Positions 40,377-49,602 are shown, counted from the first letter of the stretch. The stretch is 64,000 nucleotides of DNA from Pseudomonas japonica (GCF_013522925.1 NZ_JAAMQU010000006.1:248001-312000); one strand, 5' to 3'. Made by a program: numbers and translations. Notes: generated by a model not told the origin, from the sequence alone.

Positions 40377-41303
40377 TCAGGCGCCAAGCGCAGCGGCGAA
40401 GCGCGCGAAACTCTCTGCGTCAGGGTAGGAAGACTGAGTGCCCAGGCCTGTAACGGAACAGGCGGAATAGGCCACCGCCTGGGTCATTGCCTTGCGGATA
40501 TCGCCGTCGCGGCTCCAATGGTGGGCAAAGCAACCGATAAAGGCGTCCCCGGCACCGGAGGTGTCGCGCGCGTCCACGCAATGGCCCTGCACCCGCCATT
40601 CGCCTTCTTCGCCTACGTAAAGCGCGCCATGTTCACCCAGGGTTACGATCACGTGGCGTACGCCGTTGGCCATCAGCGCGCGGGCGGCGCGCGATGCAGC
40701 CTCCGGGCTGTCTACCGTTTGCCCGCTGAGCAACGCCAGTTCACTTTCATTGGGTACCAGAAAATCCAGCCTGGCCAGGTGCTCCGGGCTTAGCCCTGCC
40801 ACCGCGGGCGCGGGGTTCAGCAGCACGGGGATGCCCAGGCGATGACCAACATCGATGGCGTGATAAACGCTGGCCAGTTCGATTTCCAGCTGCAACACGA
40901 TCAGCGCGCATTCGCGCAACGCAGGCTCGGCACGGTCGATGTCGGCAGGGCTCAGATGAGCGTTGGCGCCTTTGACGATCAGAATGCTGTTGTGGGCGTT
41001 GTCCTGAACAAAGATGGGCGCAACGCCACTGGACACCCCAGGCACACGTTCCACAAAACGCGTATCGATGCCCAGGCGCTGAAAATTGGCCAGGGTGTTA
41101 TCGGCAAAGGCATCGTCACCCACTTTGGTGACCATCAGCACATTGCCTCCCAGCAACGCCGAGGCCGCCGCCTGGTTGGCGCCCTTGCCTCCACATCCCA
41201 TGGCGAAACGTGGCGCTTCCAGCGTTTCGCCCTGGGCAGGCATACGGTCGATGTAGGTCACCAGATCGACCATGTTGCTGCCGATGACTGCGATTTTTTT
41301 CAT
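40377..41303 (-). CDS. deoK: Deoxyribokinase (ribokinase family)
   Basis: A 308-residue PfkB/ribokinase-family kinase: MKKIAVIGSNMVDLVTYIDRMP, GCGGKGANQAAASALLGG, VLLNPAPA, LVPNESELALL, the ATP loop VTLGEHGALYV and the catalytic motif DTSGAGDAFIGCFAHH. Ribokinase and deoxyribokinase are hard to distinguish by eye; the deoxyribose context (deoC, deoR, permease) favours deoxyribokinase. It is the first gene of the minus-strand unit, with the 18-base palindrome in its promoter. Confidence 0.88.
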   Translation of the reverse strand: MKKIAVIGSNMVDLVTYIDRMPAQGETLEAPRFAMGCGGKGANQAAASALLGGNVLMVTKVGDDAFADNTLANFQRLGIDTRFVERVPGVSSGVAPIFVQDNAHNSILIVKGANAHLSPADIDRAEPALRECALIVLQLEIELASVYHAIDVGHRLGIPVLLNPAPAVAGLSPEHLARLDFLVPNESELALLSGQTVDSPEAASRAARALMANGVRHVIVTLGEHGALYVGEEGEWRVQGHCVDARDTSGAGDAFIGCFAHHWSRDGDIRKAMTQAVAYSACSVTGLGTQSSYPDAESFARFAAALGA

Positions 41304-41321
41304 TGTTATGAGGCCTCACAC

Positions 41322-41342
41322 GCCCCGGCAGGTGCCCGGGGC
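41322..41342 (-). promoter_or_regulatory. Stem-loop in the deoK leader
   Basis: Perfect 7-bp stem GCCCCGG / CCGGGGC with a 7-base loop, between the DeoR-type operator and the deoK start. Possible mRNA stabilising or attenuating hairpin. Confidence 0.4.
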
Positions 41343-41353
41343 CATTCCAATTT

Positions 41354-41371
41354 GTGTTATTTAAATAACAC
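41354..41371. promoter_or_regulatory. DeoR-type operator at the deoK promoter
   Basis: Perfect 18-base palindrome GTGTTATTTAAATAACAC. Its central 14 bases equal the palindrome at 37083-37096. A candidate -35 TTGAAT (minus strand, 41390-41385) lies just upstream, so binding here would cover the -10. Confidence 0.8.
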
Positions 41372-41516
41372 TTTATGTGATTATTCAATCTTTATTTGCG
41401 CCTCGGCCTTAAACGGGCACGCCGAGGCACGGTGAGTTACGACAAAAACGACACCCTAAGCGCAGCCGCGACATCCCAGCCCGGCTCAACTTGTTCCACG
41501 CCGCTGGGCGATGTTA

Positions 41517-41543
41517 GTTTCAAAACATTGCTGCAAGGAATGT
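41517..41543. promoter_or_regulatory. Weak inverted repeats upstream of the RpiR gene
   Basis: GTTT-CA-AAAC (41517-41526) and ACATT-N9-AATGT (41525-41543) lie 30-56 bases before the GTG start. Possible autoregulatory site; short and A/T-rich, so low confidence. Confidence 0.3.
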
Positions 41544-41572
41544 GATCTCGATAACCAAACCGGGACATCACT

Positions 41573-42421
41573 GTGACCCAAGCCAGCTTTTTCGAGACGT
41601 TGGAAGCCTCATTTGCCGAGCTCACCCCGACCGGAAAGCGCGTGGCGGGCTACCTGCTTGCCAATGCAGAAAAGCTGCCCTTCGAGACCGCCGACAGCAT
41701 CGCCCAGCAAGCCGGCACCACCGGGATTTCGGTCGGGCGCGTGCTGCGTTCCCTGGGCTATCGCAACCTGGATGACGTAAAGCACAGCCTGCGAGAAGGC
41801 GGCGGTGATTGGCGCCTGGGCGACCGTTTGGGTGCCTTCCGCCAGCAACAGGGCCAGGAGGACGCGCTCGACCGCTCGCTGGCCTTGGAAAAGGTTGCGC
41901 TGGAAGCGGTGTATGCCCTCGCCCGTGGCCCCGCCTTCGCCAGCGCCGTGCAGCAGTTGCACAGCGCCGATGCGGTGTTCATCGCCGGCATTCAGACCAC
42001 GCGTGGGGTAATGGGCAGCTTCCACAGCCTGCTCGAGTACATCCGCCCCCGGGCGTTCTATGTGGATGGCTTGTCGGGCACTTATGCCGACATGCTCAAC
42101 GCCGGCTTCGAGCGCGCCTATATCGTGCTGGCGGACTTTCGCGCCTATTCCAGCGTAACCCGTACGTTATGCGAGGCGGCTAGCGAGGCCCGCATTCCAT
42201 TTGCCCTGATTACCGATTACCACTGCCCCTGGGCCCGGGACTTTCCCGCCGACCTGCTGCAACTCAAACTCGACGTTGGCCAGTTCTGGGACTCGTTGGC
42301 CCCGCTGGCGGCGCTGCTCAACTTGCTGGTGTCGGCGGTCGCGGAACGTTATGGGGGCGCCCTGGATGATCGCCTTGCGCGCAACCGCCACCTGCAGCAA
42401 CGCTTTGGCCAGTTCGAATGA
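41573..42421 (+). CDS. RpiR/MurR-family regulator (HTH plus SIS domain)
   Basis: A 282-residue regulator starting with GTG at 41573. N-terminal RpiR-type HTH (ELTPTGKRVAGYLLANAEKLPFETADSIAQQAGTTGISVGRVLRSLGY) and a C-terminal SIS phosphosugar-binding domain (ADAVFIAGIQTTRGVMGSF, AYIVLADFRAYSSVTRTLCEAASEARIPFALITD). Family members sense phosphosugars such as MurNAc-6-phosphate. Its stop overlaps the D-Ala-D-Ala dipeptidase start (ATGA), so it is cotranscribed with the operon it presumably controls. Effector is inferred to be a peptidoglycan-derived sugar phosphate or another SIS ligand. Confidence 0.88.
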   Translation: MTQASFFETLEASFAELTPTGKRVAGYLLANAEKLPFETADSIAQQAGTTGISVGRVLRSLGYRNLDDVKHSLREGGGDWRLGDRLGAFRQQQGQEDALDRSLALEKVALEAVYALARGPAFASAVQQLHSADAVFIAGIQTTRGVMGSFHSLLEYIRPRAFYVDGLSGTYADMLNAGFERAYIVLADFRAYSSVTRTLCEAASEARIPFALITDYHCPWARDFPADLLQLKLDVGQFWDSLAPLAALLNLLVSAVAERYGGALDDRLARNRHLQQRFGQFE

Positions 42422-43038
42422 ACGCCGCCGCAACCCTTTCACTGATGAATAACGAGGCTTTTGTGGTCCATCCTGATCTTGTTCCCATCGACGCCGAAGG
42501 CTACGGGGTGAGCATCAACCTCGTATACGCCACGGCTGACAATTTGGCAGGCCGTGTCATTTATCAGGCCCCCGAATGCCTGCTGCACCGGGACGCCGCT
42601 GCCAGCCTGGTCAAGGCCAGCGAACTGGCACGGCTGGCAGGCTACCGGCTGCAGTTGCTGGATGCCTACCGCCCGCCCTATGCCCAACAATTGCTGTGGC
42701 GTGCCTTCCCTGACGGCGAATATGTGCGCGACCCTGCGTTGGGTTCGCATCACAGCCGTGGCGTAGCCGTGGATGTCACCCTGCTCGATGAACACGGCGT
42801 GGCGTTGGACATGGGCACCGGGTTCGACGACATGCGCGAGCTGTCGCACCCGTTCAACCCGCACCTTCCTGTTGCTGTTCAACGCAACCGCTTGCTGCTG
42901 CTGGGGATCATGATGGGTGCGGGTTTCGCTCCCATAGCCAGTGAGTGGTGGCATTTCGAATTACCCGCCGCGGAGCGCTATCCGCTCATTGACTATCACC
43001 ACCTGAGCGAGGCCGCGCTGGCTGCTCTTCTGGCCTGA
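42418..43038 (+). CDS. ddpX: D-alanyl-D-alanine dipeptidase
   Basis: A 206-residue VanX/DdpX metallopeptidase that hydrolyses D-Ala-D-Ala. The zinc motif SxHxxGxAxD is SHHSRGVAVD (Ser110-Asp119, with His112 and Asp119 as ligands); Glu176 and His179 come from SEWWHFE; Arg85 is in DAYRPP. There is no signal peptide, so it is cytoplasmic, as DdpX is in E. coli, where it lets the cell use D-alanine from imported dipeptide as a carbon source. It is coupled to the RpiR gene and followed by the ABC importer. Confidence 0.94.
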   Translation: MNAAATLSLMNNEAFVVHPDLVPIDAEGYGVSINLVYATADNLAGRVIYQAPECLLHRDAAASLVKASELARLAGYRLQLLDAYRPPYAQQLLWRAFPDGEYVRDPALGSHHSRGVAVDVTLLDEHGVALDMGTGFDDMRELSHPFNPHLPVAVQRNRLLLLGIMMGAGFAPIASEWWHFELPAAERYPLIDYHHLSEAALAALLA

Positions 43039-43144
43039 CCCGCCCGTGACCGAGGCAAATGAACCCCGGCACCCACCTGCTCGTACCCGTTCGCTGAAAG
43101 CTGCCGAAATACCCAGAAAACCACCAAAAAATCGAGGAACCGGC

Positions 43145-44710
43145 ATGTCTTACCTTTTGCGTAAATCGCTGTTCTCAACCTGTGGCATGGCGCTGCTTGG
43201 CGCGGCGCTGGGGCTTGGTGCGTGGCAACCGGCCAATGCCGCCGTGGCAGCCGACACCTTGATGATCGGCAAGCCCGCCGACCCGCAGACGCTGGACCCC
43301 GGGGTGACCTTCGACAACAACGACTGGACCGTGACCTACCCCGCCTACCAACGCCTGATGCGCTACAAAGTGGAGAACGGCAAAGGCAGCACCGAGGTGG
43401 AAGGCGACCTCGCCGCCAACTGGTCGGCTTCAGCGGATAACCTGGTGTGGACCTTCACCCTCAAGCCCGGCAACCATTTCGATGACGGTGCCGAGGTGAA
43501 CGCCGCGGCGGTGAAATTCTCGGTCGAGCGGCTGATGAAGCTCAAGCAGGGCCCGTCGAGCATTTTCCCCGAAGACATGACCGTTGAGGCGGTGGACCCG
43601 CACACCGTACGTTTCACCCTCAAAAAACCCTTCGCACCGTTCCTCTTCGCCCTGGCCCACAATGGCGCCAGTGTCGTGAACCCTGCTGTGGCTACCCGCG
43701 AGAGCGACCCGAACGCCTGGCTGGCCGGCCACACGGCAGGCTCGGGTGCGTACCGCCTTGCCGCCTGGCAAAAGGGCCAGTCGCTGACACTGGAACCCAA
43801 CCCGCACTATGCCGGCGCCGCCCCTACGCTGAAAAAAGTGGTGATCCGCATCATCGCCGAGCCTTCGGTGCGCCGCCTGCAACTTGAACAGGGCGACCTG
43901 GACATCATCGAGGACCTGCCGGAAGACCAGGTGGAAGCGCTGGCCAAGAAGCCAGGCTTCGTCACCACCGCCTACCCTTCCCTTCGGGTCACTTACCTCT
44001 ACCTCAACAACAAGCGCGCCCCGCTGAATGACCCGAACGCCCGCAAGGCCATCGTCGATGCACTGGACTACCAAGGCATTGCCGAGGGTATCGCGATGGG
44101 CAAAGGCAAGCTGATGAACGGGCCGATCCCCGAAGGTATGTGGGGTTATGACGCCAGCCTGCCAGTGCCCAGGCAGAACCTTGAAGGCGCCCAGGCCGCC
44201 TTGGCCAAGGCGCCGAAGAAGATCAGCCAGCTGCAGTTCGTGTACTCCGACAAAGACCCGGCCTGGGAGCCCATCGGCCTCACGTTGCAGGCCGGCCTGG
44301 AAACCCTTGGCGTGCACCTGAACATGGAGAAACTGGCCAACGCTACCCTGCGCGAGCGCCTGGGCAGCGGTGACTTCGACGTGGCGATCGGCAACTGGAG
44401 CCCCGACTTCGCCGACCCCTACATGTTCATGAACTTCTGGTTCGACAGCACCAATGCGGGCCTGGCTGGTAACCGTTCCTTCTACAGCAACCCGAAAGTG
44501 GACGAGCTGGTGCGCCAGGCCGCCAGCCTCAGCGACGTGGAGCAGCGCAAGGCGCTGTACCAGCAGGCGCAGAAAATCGTGATCGGCGACAGTGCCTATG
44601 CCTACCTCTACCAGAAGGCCTACACCGTGCCCATGCGCGAGCAAGTGAAGGGGTATGTGTTCAACCCCATGCTCGAGCAGGTGTTCGACTTCACGGCGAT
44701 GTCCAAGTAA
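43145..44710 (+). CDS. ddpA: Dipeptide ABC transporter, substrate-binding protein
   Basis: A 521-residue SBP family 5 protein with a signal peptide (MSYLLRKSLFSTCGMALLG, cleavage near ANA). The mature start DTLMIGKPADPQTLDPGVTFDNND, then the LMRYK and LAANWSASADNLVWTFTLKPG segments, match oligopeptide-binding proteins. An upstream in-frame start is open, but GAGGAA before 43145 fits. It delivers D-Ala-D-Ala or another dipeptide to the permease encoded next. Confidence 0.93.
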   Translation: MSYLLRKSLFSTCGMALLGAALGLGAWQPANAAVAADTLMIGKPADPQTLDPGVTFDNNDWTVTYPAYQRLMRYKVENGKGSTEVEGDLAANWSASADNLVWTFTLKPGNHFDDGAEVNAAAVKFSVERLMKLKQGPSSIFPEDMTVEAVDPHTVRFTLKKPFAPFLFALAHNGASVVNPAVATRESDPNAWLAGHTAGSGAYRLAAWQKGQSLTLEPNPHYAGAAPTLKKVVIRIIAEPSVRRLQLEQGDLDIIEDLPEDQVEALAKKPGFVTTAYPSLRVTYLYLNNKRAPLNDPNARKAIVDALDYQGIAEGIAMGKGKLMNGPIPEGMWGYDASLPVPRQNLEGAQAALAKAPKKISQLQFVYSDKDPAWEPIGLTLQAGLETLGVHLNMEKLANATLRERLGSGDFDVAIGNWSPDFADPYMFMNFWFDSTNAGLAGNRSFYSNPKVDELVRQAASLSDVEQRKALYQQAQKIVIGDSAYAYLYQKAYTVPMREQVKGYVFNPMLEQVFDFTAMSK

Positions 44711-44752
44711 CAGCCTGCGGCGCCCGCAACGGTGCGCAAACATGAGGTAACC

Positions 44753-45769
44753 ATGGGTTTTATGAACCTGCTGCGCAGGCAACTGACGGACATCCTGATC
44801 GTGGTGATCGGGGTGTCCGTGATCACCTTTATCATTTCGCACCTGATCCCTGGCGACCCGGCCCGGCTGATCGCGGGTGAACGCGCCAGTGACGAGATCG
44901 TCGCCAGCATCCGCCAACAATTGGGGCTGGACTTGCCGTTGTACCAGCAATACCTGCGGTACATGGGGGATCTGCTCCAGGGCGACCTGGGGCAGTCGAT
45001 CCGCACTCACCGCCCCGTGCTGGAAGACCTGCAGCTATTCTTCCCGGCAACCCTGGAGCTGGCCATGGCCGCCATGCTGCTGTCCATTGCCGTGGGTGTG
45101 CCGCTTGGGGTGCTTTCGGCGGTGTACAACAACCGGGCGATCGACCACATCTCCCGCACGCTGGCCGTGGCCGGTATCTCCACGCCGGCTTTCTGGCTGG
45201 GGTTGGGGCTGATCGTGCTGTTCTACGGCCATCTCGGCTGGTTGCCCGGTGGCGGACGGTTGAGCCAGGGCGTGGAGGCACCGCCCACCGTCAGCGGTTT
45301 CTATCTGTTCGACAGCCTGCTGGCGGGCCAGTGGGCCACGTTCGTCGATGCCGCGCGGCATATGTTGCTGCCCACGGCCACGCTGGCTTTCGTCAACCTG
45401 GGCGTCATCACCCGGCAGATCCGTGGCGCCATGCTCGAACAGCTCGGCGAGGATTACATTCGCACTGCGCGCGCATACGGCCTCTCGCAAGCGACGGTGG
45501 TGTTGCGCCATGCCCTGCCCAATGCCTTGATCCCGTCCATCACCGTGGTGGGCCTGGCGCTCGGCGACCTGTTGTACGGCGCGGTGCTGACCGAAACCGT
45601 GTTTGCCTGGCCCGGCATGGGCGCCTACGTGGTCAAGTCCATCCAGGCGCTGGATTTCCCGGCAGTCATGGGCTTCGCCATCCTCGTGTCGTTTATCTAC
45701 GTGCTGCTCAACCGGCTTATCGAGCTGCTGTACCGGCTGGCCGACCCCCGTATCGCCAAGGTGAAGTGA
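44753..45769 (+). CDS. ddpB: Dipeptide ABC transporter, permease 1
   Basis: A 338-residue DppB-type permease with six predicted membrane helices. The N-terminus MGFMNLLRRQLTDILIVVIGVSVITFIISHLIPGDP is typical; the EAA loop is LEQLGEDYIRTARAYGLSQATVVLRHALPNALIP, the contact point with an ATPase. A GAGG ribosome site precedes ATG 44753; another start (44732) lacks one. Its stop runs directly into the next ATG. Confidence 0.93.
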   Translation: MGFMNLLRRQLTDILIVVIGVSVITFIISHLIPGDPARLIAGERASDEIVASIRQQLGLDLPLYQQYLRYMGDLLQGDLGQSIRTHRPVLEDLQLFFPATLELAMAAMLLSIAVGVPLGVLSAVYNNRAIDHISRTLAVAGISTPAFWLGLGLIVLFYGHLGWLPGGGRLSQGVEAPPTVSGFYLFDSLLAGQWATFVDAARHMLLPTATLAFVNLGVITRQIRGAMLEQLGEDYIRTARAYGLSQATVVLRHALPNALIPSITVVGLALGDLLYGAVLTETVFAWPGMGAYVVKSIQALDFPAVMGFAILVSFIYVLLNRLIELLYRLADPRIAKVK

Positions 45770-46645
45770 ATGACCACAGCCATCGCAACGCCCAACCCCC
45801 TGCGCGAGCAGCTCGCCTGGCTGGCGTACCGGGTGGGCCGCAGCCCGCTGATGCTGGCCGGCCTGATCATCACCGTGCTGGTGCTCGTTTGCATCGTCGC
45901 CGCGCCCTGGCTCAGCCCCTATTCGCCCAACGCCTTGAAACTCACCGAACGGCTGCAGGCGCCCAGCGCGCTGCATTGGTTCGGCACCGACGAAGTGGGC
46001 CGGGACTTGTTCAGCCGGGTTATCTTCGGCGCCCGGCAATCGGTGGGCGTGGGCCTGTTCGTCGCGTTTTCCTCCTGTGCCATCGGGGGGGTGCTGGGCT
46101 GCTTTTCAGGGGTGATCGGCGGGGCATTCGACCGCGTGATCATGCGCATCATGGACATCATCCTTTCGGTGCCCTCGCTGGTGCTGATCATGGCGCTGGC
46201 CGCCGCGCTGGGCCCCAGCCTGTTCAACGCCATGCTTGCGATTACGCTGGTGCGCATTCCTTTCTATGTACGGCTGGCCCGGGGCCAGGCGCTGAGCATC
46301 CGGCAGATGGCCTACGTGCAGGCAGCGCAAACGTTCGGCGCAAGCCGCTGGCACCAGGTGCACTGGCACGTGGCGCGCAATGCGATGCCGCCGCTGCTGG
46401 TGCAGTTCAGCCTGGACATCGGCAACGCCATCCTCATGGCCTCGGCGCTGGGCTTCATTGGCCTGGGCGCTCAACCGCCCACCGCCGAATGGGGTGTGAT
46501 GGTGGCCAGCGGGCGCAATTTCATTCTCGACCAGTGGTGGTACTCCACCTTCCCCGGCGTGGCGATCCTGATCACCGCGATCGGCTTCAACCTGCTCGGC
46601 GATGGGGTACGAGACCTGCTCGATCCACGGCAGAAGGGGAAATAG
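45770..46645 (+). CDS. ddpC: Dipeptide ABC transporter, permease 2
   Basis: A 291-residue DppC-type permease with an N-terminal cytosolic stretch and six helices. It has the pattern LTERLQAPSALHWFGTDEVGRDLFSRVIFGARQSV and the EAA motif QTFGASRWHQVHWHVARNAMPPLLVQ. It starts on the base after the ddpB stop and is one base before the ATPase genes, confirming one operon. Confidence 0.93.
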   Translation: MTTAIATPNPLREQLAWLAYRVGRSPLMLAGLIITVLVLVCIVAAPWLSPYSPNALKLTERLQAPSALHWFGTDEVGRDLFSRVIFGARQSVGVGLFVAFSSCAIGGVLGCFSGVIGGAFDRVIMRIMDIILSVPSLVLIMALAAALGPSLFNAMLAITLVRIPFYVRLARGQALSIRQMAYVQAAQTFGASRWHQVHWHVARNAMPPLLVQFSLDIGNAILMASALGFIGLGAQPPTAEWGVMVASGRNFILDQWWYSTFPGVAILITAIGFNLLGDGVRDLLDPRQKGK

Positions 46646-46646
46646 G

Positions 46647-47630
46647 ATGGGCCAGGCCGTATTGACCATTGAAAACCTGGACCTGGAATTTCCCGGCTTC
46701 CGCACCACTGCCAAAGCCCTCAACGGGGTAACCCTGTGCGTGCAGCCCGGGGAAATCGTGGGCGTGGTGGGTGAGTCGGGCTCCGGCAAATCCGTGACGG
46801 CGATGGTCTCCATGGGGCTTCTACCCGAGGGCAGCTACCGGGTCACCCGGGGCTCGGTGCAGTTGCTGGGGCACGATGTGCTGGGCCAGAGTGAACGCCA
46901 GCTGGGCGAGGTGCGCGGGCGCGAAGCGGCGATGATCTTCCAGGAACCGATGACGGCCCTGAACCCCACCCGACGCATCGGCCAGCAACTGCTGGACGTG
47001 ATCCGCCGGCACCAGCCACTGGGCAAGCAGCAGGCAAGGGCCAAGGCCGTGGAGCTGTTGCGCGACATGCACATCGCCGACCCCGAACAGGTGCTGGACC
47101 GTTATCCCTTCGAACTCTCCGGTGGCATGCGCCAGCGCATCATGATCGCCCTGGCGTTTTCCTGTGACCCCAAACTGCTGATCGCCGACGAGCCCACCAC
47201 CGCGCTGGACGTCACTGTGCAACGGCAGGTGCTTCTGCTGCTGCGTGAAAAAGCCCGCCAGCGTGGCACGGCAATCCTGCTGATTACCCATGACATGGCG
47301 CTGGTGTCGCAGTTCTGCGACCGCCTGTATGTGATGTATACCGGCGCCATCGTCGAAGAGGGGCCTACCGGCCGAGTGCTGGCCAGCCCGGGACACCCTT
47401 ACACCCAGGGCCTGCTGGCCAGCCTGCCGGAGCGAGCGGTACCCGGGCAAGACTTGGACACCATCCGCGGCCAGGTGCCCAACCTGGCGCACCTGCCCAC
47501 CGGCTGTACCTTCAAGGACCGCTGCGCGTACCGCATGCCCCGTTGCGAGCAACGCCCGGCGTTGATGCCCGCTGATTCCCCCGCTCACTTCAGCGCCTGC
47601 TGGCTGCAGGCGCAGGAGCCCCAGCCATGA
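46647..47630 (+). CDS. ddpD: Dipeptide ABC transporter, ATPase 1
   Basis: A 327-residue ATP-binding subunit of the OppD/DppD type. Walker A is GVVGESGSGKSVTAM, signature LSGGMRQRIMIALAF, Walker B LLIADEPTTALD, with a C-terminal oligopeptide-transporter domain containing CTFKDRCAYRMPRCEQ (a Cys cluster typical of Dpp/Opp ATPases). The ATG at 46647 is chosen by its GGAT-adjacent AATAGG region and by homology; 15 more codons upstream are open. Its stop overlaps the next start. Confidence 0.93.
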   Translation: MGQAVLTIENLDLEFPGFRTTAKALNGVTLCVQPGEIVGVVGESGSGKSVTAMVSMGLLPEGSYRVTRGSVQLLGHDVLGQSERQLGEVRGREAAMIFQEPMTALNPTRRIGQQLLDVIRRHQPLGKQQARAKAVELLRDMHIADPEQVLDRYPFELSGGMRQRIMIALAFSCDPKLLIADEPTTALDVTVQRQVLLLLREKARQRGTAILLITHDMALVSQFCDRLYVMYTGAIVEEGPTGRVLASPGHPYTQGLLASLPERAVPGQDLDTIRGQVPNLAHLPTGCTFKDRCAYRMPRCEQRPALMPADSPAHFSACWLQAQEPQP

Positions 47631-48589
47631 ATGCTTTGACAAACCCCAAGCCTGCGCTGCTGGCGCTGCACGACGTGCATGTGCGCTACGCCATCGGGCG
47701 AGACTGGCTAGGCCGTTCGAAAGGCTACGCCCACGCCCTCAACGGCATCGACCTGGAGGTGCGCGCGGGTGAAACCCTGGGCATTGTCGGGGAGTCCGGT
47801 TGCGGTAAGAGCACCCTGGCCCAATTGCTGATGGGCTTGCTGCAGCCGGGCAGCGGCACCCTGCGCTACGTTTGGAACAACCAGGACGAGCGTCGGCACC
47901 GCACGCAGATCGTGTTCCAGGACCCGCAATCGTCCCTCGACCCGCGATTGCCGGTATGGCGGATCATTACCGAACCATTGACGGTGAGGCAGCGCCCAGG
48001 GGCCGCGCGGCTGAGGGCCATCGCCGAACAACTGGCCGAACAGGTGGGCCTGCGCCCGGAATCCCTGGACCGCTACCCTCACCAGTTCTCCGGCGGCCAG
48101 CGCCAACGCATTGCGATTGCCCGGGCCTTGTCTTCCAACCCTGACGTCATCGTGCTGGACGAGCCCACTTCGGCGCTGGACATTTCCGTCCAGGCGCAAA
48201 TCCTCAACCTGTTGGCCGGGCTGCAACGCGAGCGCGGCCTGACCTTTATCCTGATCTCCCACAACGTCTCGGTGGTGCGCCACCTGGCCGACCGGGTGGC
48301 GGTGATGTACCTGGGGCAGATCGTGGAGGTGGGCGACGCGGCCACGGTGCTGGATACGCCGCAGCACCCCTACACGCAGCTGCTGCTCGATGCGGTGCCT
48401 CGCCTGGGCAAGCCTCTGGAGGGCGACGCTGCTTCTCAACGCACCGAACTGCCAGGCAACCGGCATTTGCCGACGGGGTGTTTCTTCCTGGACCGCTGCG
48501 CCCATGCCCACCCGGGCTGCGAAAAACCTCAGCCGTTGCGCGAGGGCAAGGGGGTTGAGGTGCGGTGTTGCCTGCTGGCGGATAACTGA
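47627..48589 (+). CDS. ddpF: Dipeptide ABC transporter, ATPase 2
   Basis: A 320-residue ATP-binding subunit of the OppF/DppF type. Walker A GIVGESGCGKSTLAQ, signature FSGGQRQRIAIARAL, Walker B VIVLDEPTSALD, and a C-terminal cysteine motif CFFLDRCAHAHPGCE. The ATG overlaps the ddpD stop (ATGA). It ends the ddp operon; no clear terminator follows, and the GlxA-type regulator is convergent 28 bases on. Confidence 0.93.
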   Translation: MNALTNPKPALLALHDVHVRYAIGRDWLGRSKGYAHALNGIDLEVRAGETLGIVGESGCGKSTLAQLLMGLLQPGSGTLRYVWNNQDERRHRTQIVFQDPQSSLDPRLPVWRIITEPLTVRQRPGAARLRAIAEQLAEQVGLRPESLDRYPHQFSGGQRQRIAIARALSSNPDVIVLDEPTSALDISVQAQILNLLAGLQRERGLTFILISHNVSVVRHLADRVAVMYLGQIVEVGDAATVLDTPQHPYTQLLLDAVPRLGKPLEGDAASQRTELPGNRHLPTGCFFLDRCAHAHPGCEKPQPLREGKGVEVRCCLLADN

Positions 48590-48617
48590 CCGGGCGAGGC
48601 GAAACGGGCCCTGCCGC

Positions 48618-49571
48618 CTATGCCGTTGTATGGCCACGCCGGTACTGCGAGGGGGTCACGCCCAGGTGTTTCACGAAGGTGCGGCGCAGGGTATCCGCAT
48701 TGGCGAACCCGCAGCGGGCGGCGACCGTCTTTGGCGCGGCGCTGCCCTCTTCCAGCAGTGCCCGGGCCGCCTCGATGCGTACTGCCTCTACCCAGGCGGC
48801 AGGGGTAATACCCACCTCGGCATGAAACAGCCGGGCGAAATGCCGAGCGCTCATGCCCGCGCGCTCGGCGAGCGCCGCAACGCCGAGATTAGCCTGGGGG
48901 TTGGCCGCCGCCCATCGCTGGATTTCCTGCAGCACGCTACGGCCCGCCAACTGCGCTTCGCCCTTGCGGCTGAATTGAAGCTGGCCACCCGGGCGCTTGA
49001 AATACATCACCAGCTGCGCCGCTACCCTGGCCGCCACTTCACGGCCCAGGTCTTCCTGCACCAGCGCAAGCGCCAGGTCCAGCCCTGCAGTCACGCCTGC
49101 CGACGTGCGAAGCTTGCCGTCGCATACGTAGAGCGCATCGGCTTCCACTACCACTTCGGGATAGCGCTGGGCCAAGGCGTCGGCGACGGCCCAGTGAGTG
49201 GTAACCCGCGCCCCGTCGAGCAGCCCGGCCTGGGCCAATGGGAACGCGCCGGTGCATACCGAGCCAAAGCGCCGCGAGGCGCCGGCCAGCTGCCGCAAAC
49301 CGTCGAGCAGGGAAGGCTTGAGGCGCAGTTGCGGGGCCCCCGGTGCGCCCGCTACCAGCACGGTGTCGAACGTGCCCGTGGCGCCGCCCAGCACGCCGTC
49401 GGTAAGCAACCGCGCCCCCGAGCTGCTGCGAACAGGCCCGGCGCCGCAGCCCAGCACGTGCAATTCATAGAAAGCCCGGCCTGATTCGACGTTGGCTTGA
49501 GCGAACACATCAAGGGGCCCGGAAACATCCAGCAGCTGGACATCAGGCAAGGCGATCAGTGCAACTCTCAA
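48618..49571 (-). CDS. GlxA-type regulator (DJ-1/PfpI domain plus AraC HTH)
   Basis: A 317-residue regulator. Residues about 1-180 are a DJ-1/PfpI-like domain (VALIALPDVQLLDVSGPLDVFA, with the nucleophile-elbow Cys in RRFGSVCTGAFPLAQ); about 215-310 form an AraC-type DNA-binding domain (MSARHFARLFHAEVGITPAAWVEAVRIEAARALLEEGSA, RRTFVKHLGVTPSQYRR). GlxA-type proteins respond to amines or nitrogen compounds in several Pseudomonas cases. It diverges from the HD-domain gene, which is the likely target. Confidence 0.9.
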   Translation of the reverse strand: MRVALIALPDVQLLDVSGPLDVFAQANVESGRAFYELHVLGCGAGPVRSSSGARLLTDGVLGGATGTFDTVLVAGAPGAPQLRLKPSLLDGLRQLAGASRRFGSVCTGAFPLAQAGLLDGARVTTHWAVADALAQRYPEVVVEADALYVCDGKLRTSAGVTAGLDLALALVQEDLGREVAARVAAQLVMYFKRPGGQLQFSRKGEAQLAGRSVLQEIQRWAAANPQANLGVAALAERAGMSARHFARLFHAEVGITPAAWVEAVRIEAARALLEEGSAAPKTVAARCGFANADTLRRTFVKHLGVTPSQYRRGHTTA

Positions 49572-49602
49572 GGCAGCTCCCCAAGGCAGGTTATGAACGC
49601 AA

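Noticed and set aside
43430..45010. A 526-codon minus-strand frame opposite the ddp binding protein and permease
   Set aside because: Antisense shadow of ddpA/ddpB.
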